From: Kalmusia sp. IMI 367209
Taxonomy: Eukaryota; Ascomycota; Dothideomycetes; Pleosporales; Didymosphaeriaceae
Direction: 5' to 3'
DNA length: 64,000 nucleotides
Assembly: GCA_027946365.1 (NCBI GenBank)
Contig: JAPEUQ010000004.1
Span: forward strand, 3,864,140 to 3,928,139
Shown here one piece after another: positions 33,798 to 44,815 of this stretch. The translations under genes were made by a program, and so were the position numbers. Each line of letters begins with the position of its first letter. Position 1 is the stretch's first letter. Below the pieces are notes generated by a model. The model did no database searches and was not told the origin of the DNA. It was given only the letters and a program-made list of their open reading frames with translations.

Positions 33798-35697
33798 TCA
33801 TGATCGCACCTTTCCTGGCTCCGCGACTTGATTTGTCCACATCATCAGCGTCGTCGGCACCTGAGCGACTGCGAAACCCACAAGCATCTTAATCTGCAGT
33901 TTATACCCCTCGGAAAATATGCCTCTTACTTTCTCTAGTGAGCTCCTCTCAAGTGAGTTGATAGATTCCGTCTTTTCGAGTAAGTGCTGTACATTTTCCG
34001 GCGGGAGTACCTCGAGTAACTGAGCTCGTATTTGCGGTGTAGATAGAGATGCGGCAATCGATAGCCCGATAAGACCACCCAACATCCGGAACTGAGAGAT
34101 AGCGGCTGTTCCGGTGGCTATATATTCATCAGTCGACCAACCAATAGATCAGTTGTCAGACTTACCAAGGTCTTTCTTATCCATAACATATGGTACTAAG
34201 AGAGTAAGTGCCGCATTTATGAAACCCACCCCGAGGCCTGTTAGAACCTGATAGGCGTATTGTACTTTATCAATCTCAAACCTATCGTTGATTCTAGTTA
34301 AAAGCACCAATCCAATAACCTGCAAGATTGCTCCGAAGAGGATCACCCAACAGGGAGGAATTTTCAGCTTGCCCATCAGTGCTGCGGCAACTGACGATCC
34401 GCCTGCTACTAGAACTCCGAAAGAAAGGAGCTTGGTAGCCGCAGAAAAAGGTGAAAGACCATGTACTGTCATAAATCTCTGAGGAATCTGGACAGTGCAG
34501 ACGTAGAGAACGGCTCCGACGAGAAAGGTATTTCTGATTGTCGTATCAGTCAAAGATAGCATTTCCTTGCGTACTACCTACATAATCATCCCTACCCGAA
34601 TGCGGCTTTGGAAGAATCGCCATGGGAAAACAGGTTCCGGATATTCGCGACGCATAGTGACAAACCATTCCCAGACAAGGAACACAGCAATCAAGGGAAT
34701 ACTGCACAGTATCAAGGATAAGACCACAGCAGACCTCCAGGAAAACCCGATCTCTGCCTGTTGAAGGCCAGTGGATAAGAGTATCGAGGCGCCAAGAAGA
34801 GTGGTTGATCCTAATACGTCGACCTTGCGACGCGATGTGGGAGAGATCATGTGTGCAAACCCTTCGTTACGGGATCCGGTCAAGGTTCCGCTCCCCAGTC
34901 TTCGTGGGAAGACAAAGTATATTGTGGGCAGAAATACGACACATACTGGAACACTTGAATAAGTTATTAAGAAGCCGATAACATGTCGCAACACAGAGGA
35001 CTTACTTTAGGAGAAAGATCCATCGCCAGGTTCCGCCTTCTGTAATGGCACCACCCAACAATGGGCCGGCAATTACTGCAACTGCAATGACAGTGGTGAA
35101 GATGCTCATATACACAGGCCATAGGCAAGGTGGATATAACTCGAAGAGAGATACCTGTGCCATCGCAAAGATACCACATGCACCAATTCCCTGGATCCAG
35201 CGGAACTGGATGAGTTGTAACAGGCTCTGGCTCGCACCACACAGTGCGGAAGAGATTGTAAAGATTACTAGGCATACAAGCAGAGCGAAGCGCCGCCCAG
35301 TTATGTCCGACCATTTTGCCCATATCATTTGGAATCCTAAGAGAATTAGTTTATTGCAGTAGTCGCGACTAAGACCGGGAAAGTTACCGCAGTAGGTCAA
35401 CATGTAAGCCGTGAACACCCAAGAGCTTTTTTCATACCCTCCAAACTGATCGATGATGCTAAGTAGTGTTGTGCTTGCGATTGATGATTCCATCTGGACC
35501 AAAAAAACTAAGATTAGAAGACTTAGCGTTGCTAAATGGAGTCGCCACCCATGCAAGTGTTGATCCTCAGCTTCTGCAAAATCCGCAGAGCCTTGATCGT
35601 GGCTCCCCTCATTCTTGGGGCCTTCTGTGAATTCTTTGTCGGAAGCGACTACCCCTCTTTCAGCTGTTATTGTTGTTTCAGACTTGGGGAATGTCAT
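33798..35697 (-). CDS. MFS transporter, DHA2/14-spanner type
   Basis: Drug/proton antiporter-type membrane protein, probably exporting the cluster product. Five exons: 35388-35697, 35006-35336, 34582-34953, 34166-34533 and 33798-34117, introns 48-52 bp, 566 aa. After a polar N-terminus rich in Glu and Asp come repeated hydrophobic segments. The loop 2-3 motif appears as WAKWSDITGRRFALL, a motif-C-like AGPLLGGAITEGGTWRWIFLLNVP crosses an exon junction, and a late segment ISQFRMLGGLIGLSIAAS is typical of fungal multidrug and toxin-efflux carriers. Length and number of segments fit 14 spans. Divergent from the P450, convergent with FSH1. Intact. Confidence 0.9.
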
Positions 35698-36355
35698 GGT
35701 GTTGCAGGTTGAGTGAGATTGAGGTAAAACGGAAAAATACCAATTCTGGTGGCAACCGTAAAAGACGATACTATTCGAGTAAAAATCGATGCTAGATCCC
35801 CACTATGTAGGACGCTTCACAGAACCTCGTCTTTTGGGGGCCTGTTGCAGGGGTTCATAACCCTCTTTGCACATGTGATTAAATTTATATGATAGGTACC
35901 GAGGGTGGAGATGCCCGTTATACCAAGAGAAATACATTGCGAGACAATAGAGTCCGCGTCGCTAGGGTGGATGCATGTAGATGGCACAGCTGTCACGCGA
36001 GGTCCGTGTCATAGCAGGGTACCACTCACATGCACTGCATGTGTTCACCGCGATTTAGCCCCAATGAGGATATGTGAGGTCCCCAGTCAAACGGGCGCTG
36101 CAGCACGGCGCGGTCGCCCAGGGCGTCCGTGGCGCAAACCCCTCGTGGGCAGATCTTTCGTTTTAAGATGTGCATTTGGGGGCGCTTTCTGGTCTCTTGG
36201 CAGTGCACTTAAAAAAGACCAGTCGCTTCGCACTTTATCCAGTACAACAGATTCAGTCCCCATCAAGTCATGTTCTAGTGTCTCCGCTTCCGGTCTCATC
36301 TAAAATCTTAGTGTTTTCCTTACACAGCGTGTGTTGATTCGCAACACAGCCCACA
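35698..36355. promoter_or_regulatory. Divergent promoter region, MFS / P450
   Basis: About 660 bp between outward-facing starts, likely serving both genes. No coding segment or recognisable binding site. Confidence 0.4.
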
Positions 36356-38090
36356 ATGCCACGGGAGATGGGTGTTCTCATCGCACTCGCGACTGGCTCT
36401 TTGCTCAGCTATGTAAGTTGAAGTTTGGAAGCACAAATGATTGCAGTTACTTACCAGTTATTAAGATCTTGACTACCACGATTTACAATCTCTTTTTTCA
36501 TCCGCTAGCTCATCTTCCTGGCCCATTCCTATGTCGCGTGTCCGTCTTGCCGTCATTCTACCATGCAGTCAAACGTGATCGTCATGTTTGGTTCTGGCAG
36601 CAATTCCAGTTGTATGGCGGTAGGGTTCGTGCAGCGCCAAATCTAGTTGTCTTCAACTCCCCCAATGCATACAACTCCATCTTTTCACACAAAGCGAACG
36701 TAAAGCGGTCAAAATTCTACGATACTTGGTCTCGCAATGCAAATGATATCAACGCGCTGATGACGTCCGACGTTGAGCTACATGCTAGAAAAAGACGCCT
36801 CCTGAATCTGGCGTTCACCGATCATTCAGTAAAGGCGGCGGGTCCTTTCATCGCGAAGCACACCGATCGATGGAATGAGCTCTTGCTTGACTCGAAGGAA
36901 AAAAGAGATGACGGATGGTCTTCCTCTCGAGACGTATCAACATGGGCTATGTACCTCGTTTTTGACGTCTTAATGGATTTGTGCTTTGGGGTCGCCATGG
37001 ACACGAAAGAACCGGGAGAGAACCCGTTTAAAAAGATCCCACTGGCTTTTGACGACTTCGTCACCTACAACTATCCAGTAAGTAAGAGAAACTACGCTAA
37101 AATTTATTGGCTCTACTGGGCGAATACTGAAGCTGCATTTAGATAACCAAAACACCGTTTCTTGACTTCTTGGTATGGTTGAAGCCTCGTGGTCTGGACA
37201 ATATCCTTGAACTGTTAATTCCTCAAACGATCAAAGATCATTACACATTTGTTGAAGACGTGGTCACAAAACGCCTAGAGGAGCAGCGGAAACGTGAGAC
37301 AGAGAAGACACCCATCGAAAGAGAAGATATGCTCCACTTTTTGTGCAGTGCCAGGGACCCTGACACTGGCAATCCAGCCTTTGAATTGAAAGATCTGCTA
37401 GCAGAAGCTAATCTGCTTATAATGGCGGGCTCAGATACTACATCCATCACTATAAGCAGCTTGTTCTTTTATCTAACGCACAATCGACGCGCCTATCTGA
37501 AGCTGGTCAAAGAAATCAGAGACATGTTCACGGGTCCAGAAGACATCATCCATGGACCTAAGTTGTTGACCGACTGCAAGTACTTGCGAGCTTGTATTGA
37601 TGAGACTTTGCGTCTGGCACCAGCTGGTCCGAGCGAACTACCAAGAGAGGTATTGCCGGGGGGCACGACAATTGAAGGCGAGCATTATCCAGCCGGCGTT
37701 ATTGTTGGTACGCCTAATTGGGCCATGGGTCGAAATGAAGAGCACTATGGGGATGCGTTCACATTTAGACCGGAACGATGGATCGTATCGGAGGAGCTAG
37801 AATCACTCAATACTGAGGATGACGTGCGTAAGCTCAAACGTGGACTGCATACATTCCTCAAGGGACCTGGAGATTGTGTGGGACAAAAGCTGGCCATGCT
37901 GCAGATGTCCATGGTTATTGCCAGGACACTATGGCGTATGGATGTGAGACTGGCTCCGGGCACAGATATAGGTGCAGGAAATGCAAAGCTGGGGTGGGGT
38001 TTGAGGGATCCCAGGCAGTATGTTTTAGCTGATGCTTACATAGCCTTGCACCAGGGACCCGTGGTGCAAGTTAGAGCACGGCAAGACTAA
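36356..38090 (+). CDS. Cytochrome P450 monooxygenase
   Basis: Heme-thiolate oxygenase, probably in the ER membrane and probably tailoring the polyketide. Three exons: 36356-36412, 36466-37077 and 37143-38090, giving 538 aa. An N-terminal anchor helix is followed by FFHPLAHLPGP. The I-helix oxygen-binding motif is AGSDTT, the ExxR pair lies in CIDETLRL, then PERW, and the heme loop is F-L-K-G-P-G-D-C-V-G with the proximal Cys. The first intron uses an AAG acceptor (36465), the only one that restores frame, so the first 19 residues are the least certain part. The rest of the model is secure. The gene is the last one before the AT-rich block, which begins within about 70 bp of its stop codon. 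Confidence 0.92.
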
Positions 38091-40419
38091 ACTATAAGAG
38101 ATGATATACTAGAGAACTCTCTTTAGTCTAAGATAATGTTGACATTTTGTCTATATTATACATGGGGGTCACTTACCTTAAGTAGACCGAGTGAGGTAGG
38201 CTTCAGGAGGTCTAGTGCTAGTTAATTGAGTAATAGATAAAGCTTAGTCTACTTTAATAAATAATATTAAAGCTAACATTATCTATATTAATCTATATAA
38301 GAGATAAGTTAATAATTTAAATTAATTATAAAGAATATAATAAAGACTAGAAACCTTTCTCTTTATATATTCTCCTTCTAGTCCCTAATGTCCTATTTAT
38401 TTTCTAATATCCTTAATCTTAGTAGAATATTATTTTTAATATAAGATATTATTTTTATTTTAGTATCTTTTCTTTTTAGTAATTTTTATTAGAATATTAT
38501 TATATAACTATTAAGTTACTAATTCTATTATATATATTTTAATCATTAAAAGATTATATATAGTATAAAGGATAGTAAACTAAAAAAGATAATAGTAGTT
38601 TCCTTCTACTTTTCTAACTTAAAAGACGTTTTAAAAGGTATTAATAGTAAAGATATTATATTTTTATTAGACTTATTAGATTATTAGATTAGATTATAAG
38701 ATTATTACGCTAGATTATAAAGTGAGGCTTAGCGTATACTCTAATTAAAAAGTTATTTAATTTATTAAAGAAAGGATATAGTACGTATATTATTACTAAT
38801 TCTATTAATTTATTTAAGAACCTTATTATATTTACTATATTTATTATAGATTTATCTATAATTATTTATTATATATAATTCTCTAACTTATTAATAAATA
38901 TTATTAATACTTACTCTCTTTTATAATAATTATTTTAATATTATTTAGTTTTTATTATATTATTAGTTTCCCTATTAGGCGTTTATAAAGATATATTATT
39001 ACTATCTTTTTTAATTTATTTTATAAATCTTTTAATTATATCTAAAATCTTTAAATCTTTAGTTATATTTTATTAAGAATGTACGTCCTATATTATTTCC
39101 TAGAATTTTAAAATAATTTATAAGTATATTTACTATAAAGAGAAGAATTTATAATATTTTATAAATATTATATTTAGTTATTATATAGATTATTTAACTA
39201 TATATATTAAGTATAGTCTTTAGATACTAAAAAAGAATAGGAAAAGATCTAAATAAAACATTATTATAAGAAAACTAAGCTTTTTATTATTAAAGAGTAT
39301 TAAACTATTATTATTATAAAGACTATTTATAACGAGATAATTATAAGGTTGTCTTAAAGGGGTTAAGTGGGAAATGAGGGCATATAGGGTTATATAGTTA
39401 TAGGGGTGAATGTTAATTAACTACTATAAATATTAATTACTAATAGGATTAATAGTAGTCTTCTATAAGAAACTACTTATAAAAGAACTTAATAAATTAA
39501 TAATAAGAATTACTAGTGGTTATTTATCATCTCTATATACTACTATTTAGGGTTGGCTCTATGGGCTCTATGGGTAGAGTCTATAGAATTATTATATATT
39601 TATATTATATTTAGTATTACTTCTATAATTATAATACTAATCTCTTTAATTTTATTAATTATTACTATTAATACTATTATTATTATAATTCTATTATAGT
39701 ATAACTATAATATTATCTCCTCCTCTTAGTTCTTTGGCCTAAAGAATATTTTATTATAGGGATAAAACTATATTAGTAGGGTAATTCTCTTTAATTTTTA
39801 AACTATTATTACCCTTTATACCTTTTTATAAAACTACTAAATATCTTATACTTATTAATAAAATTAGTTATTATAGGTTTATTACTATATCTTATTTTTA
39901 ATATATTAGACTAAACTTAAATTATATCATTTCCCCTTATAATACTCTAAGAAAGTTAACTTATAAGTCTTATATAAGGTCTAGCGTCCAATATTCTTAT
40001 AATATAAATAGTATTTTAATAGTTAAAAGTAAGTAGTTTATTTAAGTATTTTATCTTATATTAATTACTTATAGTGCGATCTGTTAGTCATTCCTAAATT
40101 AAAATTTAAGCTAAACTAGATAAGACTAAAAAGTCTAGAAAATAATACTAAATATATTAACTATTATTTATACTAAAGTGGTGAGGCTTTAGAAATAAAA
40201 GAAATTTTTAATAAATAGGAAAATTATTAATCTATAATTCTAGAGGCGGAATTAAATTAAAAAGATAAATTTATAAATTACTAGCCTATAGAATAGTCTA
40301 GAGGAGGTAGAAGTTAGTCTAGATATTATTTATATCTCTAGTAGTAATATTATTCTTCCTAATTTATAGTTAGATAATTTAAATCTTAATACTTAGGGGT
40401 GAAACGGTGCCAGTAAGGT
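38091..40419. repeat. Extremely AT-rich gene-free block
   Basis: From just beyond the P450 stop codon the sequence becomes dominated by TA, AA and TT steps, with stop codons in all frames at short intervals. No frame of 60 codons exists here. Such blocks in ascomycetes are usually transposon remains saturated by C-to-T changes through RIP. I could not identify the original element. Confidence 0.7.
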
Positions 40420-41745
40420 AGGGTTAGGTTGCCTCTAGAGGTGAAAAAGTAGTGCAAGGACGACCCATAGGGGTAAAGACCCTATAGAAGACTGCCCCCA
40501 AGGGTAAAGGCTCTGGCAGACTACCCCTAGGGTAAAGACTCTAGTAGACTACCCCTAGGGGCAAAGACTCTAGTAGACTACCCTAGAAGTAAAGACTTTA
40601 TAAAAGACTGCCTCTAGGGGCAAAGACTCTGGCAGACTACCTCTAGAGGTAAAGACTCTAGCAGACTACCCCTAGGGGTAAAGACTCTAGCAGACTACCT
40701 CTAGAGGTAAAGACTCTAATAGACTGTCATAGGAGTAAAGACTCTACAGAAGACTGCCCCTAGGGGTAAAGACTCTAGTAGACTACCTCTAGGGGTAAAG
40801 ACTTTAGTAGACTGCCCTAGGAGTAAAGACTCTGTGGAAGACTCCTGGTAGACTACCCCAAGGGTAAAGACTCTAGTAGTAGTAAAGACTACTAGTAGAC
40901 TATCCACAAGTAAAGACTTTGCGAAAGACTGCCCCTAGGGGTAAAGACTTAGTAGACTAGTAGACTACTCTAGGAAGACTACCCCTAGGGTATAAGACTT
41001 AAAGACTCTATTAGTAAAGACTCTACGGAAGACTACCCCTAAGGATAAAGACTCTAGTAGACTACCCCTAGAGATAAAGACTCTGGCAGACTGCCCCTAA
41101 GGGTAAAGACTCTAGTAGACTACTCTAGGTAAAGACTCTAGTACTAGAGCTCACAGACTGCCCCTCTGGGGGTAAAGAAGTAGAGCAAGAAAGACTTTAT
41201 AAAAGACTATCCTAGGGTAAAGACTCTAGTAGACTACCATAGAAGCAAAGACTCTATAGAAGACTACCCCTAGTAAAGACTCTAGTAGACTAATATAGAA
41301 ATAAAGACTTTATAGAAAAGACTACCCTAAAGACTTCTAGACTACTATAGACTCCTACTCCTAAGAATTTAAAACTCTATAGAGACTGTATTAAAGCAAA
41401 GACTCTAGTAGAGTCATAGAAGTAAAGACTTTATAAAAGACTACCCCTAGGGGTAAAGACTCTAATAGAGCCATAAAAGTAAAGACTTTATAAAAGACTA
41501 CCCTTAGGGGCAAAGACTCTAGTAGAGTTATAGAAGTAAAGACTTTATAAAAGACTACCCCTAGGGGTAAAGACTCTAGCAGACTACTATAGAAATAAAG
41601 ACTCTATAAAAGACTACCCCTAAGGGTAAAGACTCTAGCAGACTACCATAGAAGTAAAGACTCTATAGAAGACTACTTTTAGGGGTAAAGACTCTGGCAG
41701 ACTACCCCTAGGGATAAAGACTTTATAGAAGACTACCCTTAGGGG
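40420..41745. repeat. Degenerate minisatellite, 28-31 bp unit
   Basis: About 1.3 kb of head-to-tail units. The clearest run, near 40622-40740, has period 29. Each unit contains an AAAGACTCTAG segment followed by a GCAGACTAC segment and a 10 bp palindromic core, CCCCTAGGGG (for example 40669-40678) or CCTCTAGAGG (40640-40649). Later units lengthen, shorten and lose the palindrome. Flanks are AT-rich. It is less AT-rich than what surrounds it and keeps many CA steps, so it seems less affected by RIP. A 63-codon minus-strand frame across it (40716-40907) is just the repeat read through. Confidence 0.9.
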
Positions 41746-44619
41746 TAAGAGGTTTAAACTAGACTTATAGATTTATAAATACTAAACCTACTCCTAATTA
41801 GTTTAGTAGATGATAACTCCATAAAATTAACGTTATATCTTAAAAGACTTCACTCTCCTTTACCTTCTAATCTAATCGTACCTAGAGCTACCTACCATAA
41901 AGCGTAAAGGCATAAATAATATAAGAGTAATAAAAAGGCAACATATAATAATTAAGAAAGTTAGAGAGATAGATTCCCTCTATAATCAAGCTGCGCTATA
42001 TAAACTAATAATAGCTAGATTTCTAATTAACGCGCTCAGTCTAGATTAGAGCCTCAGTATTAACTAATCTATTAATAAAGCGCATAAGCATCACCTCTAT
42101 AAGATTTTTAAAGAGGTAGATATCCTTTAGTAAGATATAAGCCATTAGTTATAGATTACTTACTCTAAGGTATAAGTATAGTAGATACTAGACTATCTTT
42201 ACTAGAAGGATTAGGCTTAGACTACCATCGCTTCAGGCGAGAGTGGTAATAAGGATAGTATAAAGTAATTATTATTTAAAAGCTAGAATAGTATAATTAA
42301 AGAAAAGGTAGAGCTTATCATAGACTATTATTAAGTAAAGCTTTTAAAGAGTATCTCTAACATTTTTAATTACTAGAGGAAGAGCGTTAGTAGGTATATA
42401 GTATCTATAATAAAGATTAGTTTCACCCCTACTTATATTAGCTAAGGTAAGTTAACCCTAAGAGGTAGATACGCTTTTACTATACCTGGGGATTAAGCTC
42501 TATATTAATTAAGAGATACTATACTTTAGATAATTATGGCCAGATCTGGACCGAATTAGTAAGCCTATCCTTAAATAATAGTTAGCTTCTAGGTTAAACT
42601 GGTTAGTTGAGTAGGAGATGCTGGAGTAACTTAGGCTTAGCAGTTAAGTGAAGTTTCCTATATAATAATTAGCTATACTATGGCGGAACACTAATTAAAG
42701 CCCTATAATTATAAGATGATACTGTATCTTAATTCGGATAGATAACCTTTAACATCTCTACGTTTAAATGGATGGTAAGCTATAGGATAGACGATATAAG
42801 TATAAACCTAGCCTAAAACCCTTACCTATTCTATGCTAAATAACACTAGTAGTATTGGTTCGCTGCCTTTAATAAGGTTATTAAGCTTACCTCGGAAATC
42901 CGCGACTAGTGGGGACTAGTAGTCCAATTAACTAATTAGAATAAGCTGGCCAGCTTACCACAGACACATAGTAGAGGTGACGTATAGGCCTATTCTATCC
43001 TAGCCTCGAGCCGACGCGGAGCCTCACCTGTCTAGTAATTATTAAAGAGATTTCTTTCTTAATAGTAAGTAATGATGTATATTATAGCTTATATAGATAA
43101 ATATCTATAGAGTTAGGTAGACACTTCGTTAACATCTAGGCGCTCCTTAAGACTAGGAAGTAGGAAGGGAAGCTTATAAGCATCTTAATAATATATATTA
43201 GCCAGTAGTTAAATTAGAAGCCTACCAGGGTCCTCAACTGTGAGAATAATAAGCCTATATTATGAAAGGACTTAGTACCTACGCTGCGAGAAAGGCATAG
43301 AGAAGAGGTAGAAGCTACCTTATAGATCCTCTAGTAATGGGTTCTTAACTACGTATATAAGAATAGAAAGGAGTATACTAGTATAATACTTAAGCACTAT
43401 CTCTATAAATATTTAGTCAGATATAAAAACGCCTATAGCGTACACTTTAAATATAAGGTATAGAGGGAGACGCTACTCATTATTATAGACTTTATGGGGT
43501 CAGCTCTTTAATATAAGTACCTGGCCGACTTCCTTCTAGAGGAGATATATATAACTAGTATAGATCTTTTACTAATAATCACCTAAATCGCGTATATATT
43601 TATCTACCAAATCCTAGAAGTCGCCAACGACCCAGTACTCTAGTTAAAATACATAGACTAGAAGCTATTTATAATAATATAGCTAGTAATCTAATAGTAG
43701 ATCTCTAAATAATATATAAAAACGCTGGGTAGTCCTAGTAAAGAGGAGTAGTTATTAATGGCTAAGGGGATGGAGGTAACGCTTAAGACGGCCAAGGGGA
43801 TAGAGGTAACGCTTAAGACGCTCCCTAAAGAGCTAAGCACACCCACCCTAACCTAAGAATAAGAAGTATTCATGGTGTATTAACAGCGTAGGTCTCCATC
43901 TCCTAGAGTATAGACGGTATTACATAAGCATAGATCTATAAAAGAGTAAGACGCTACCTAAATCTTATAATATAGGTTATAAGTAGTATTAGGTAGAGAG
44001 TTACTATATAGTAATATAAATAGTCTTACTTTAAATAAGTTATATAGCCTTCGTAAGTAACATCGTTAGTAGAAGAACTTAATATATTAGGTCTTCTTAA
44101 TAATTACTACTAGACTAACGACTACCGCTAGACTCTACTAGCCTATAGCTTCCAAGTGAGCTAGCCCATATAGACTATTATAGGCTCATAATATTAGAGG
44201 TAAAGGATATTAGTAAAATATAATATAAAGTAAGTTTATTAATCTTAGATAATTAGTATAGTTCCTTACTAGTCTGGACGGCCTAAATAGTATAAAGTTA
44301 CTATATAGATGGGGAATACTAGTCCCTATAAATCATCTAGACTATATATTATCTCCTAGACTTTATATGTTCAGTGGTAGTGCGGCTGGCGATTTAATAT
44401 TAAGTAAATATATATTATATTTTACTTTAAAGTTCCTTTTCCTTGCAGCTTACCCCTAGGGGTAAGGGATAGAACTTAGTGTCTACTCTACTACCTTTTA
44501 TCCCTAAAAGTAGCTCCTCCTCTATACTATTCTATTAACGATAGACCTATTATTAGATGAGATAGACCTAGGTCTGCTTAGTAATATAGACTAGTAGCTA
44601 AACTTTTTACCTATCATCT

Positions 44620-44815
44620 CTATAACGCCTACACCTGCACCTATAACGTCTACACCTGCACCTATAACACCTATACCTGCATATACACCTATAACACTTG
44701 CACCTACAACACCTACATCTATACCTATATCTATAATACTTACACCTACAACATCTATACCTATAATATATATACCTATAATATCTATATCTATAACGTA
44801 TCCAATATACGCAAT
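44620..44815. repeat. Short tandem repeat, 21 bp unit decaying to shorter units
   Basis: Three neighbouring 21 bp units starting at 44620, 44641 and 44662 (CTATAACGCCTACACCTGCA-type), then progressively degenerate repeats of CCTATAAC/ACCTACAAC to about 44815. In one frame it would read Pro/Thr/Ile-rich, as in a linker of a former protein. It keeps CA steps, unlike its surroundings. Confidence 0.75.

Noticed and set aside
38091..38700. Mitochondrial DNA insertion as the cause of the AT richness
   Set aside because: No mitochondrial gene or tRNA could be recognised, and the transition-type differences between repeat copies further right fit RIP better.
40716..40907. 63-codon minus-strand frame in the minisatellite
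   Set aside because: It is the tandem repeat read through; no start context or motif.
40420..41745. CRISPR array
   Set aside because: Units are contiguous and variable without unique spacers, and the host is a fungus; it is a minisatellite.
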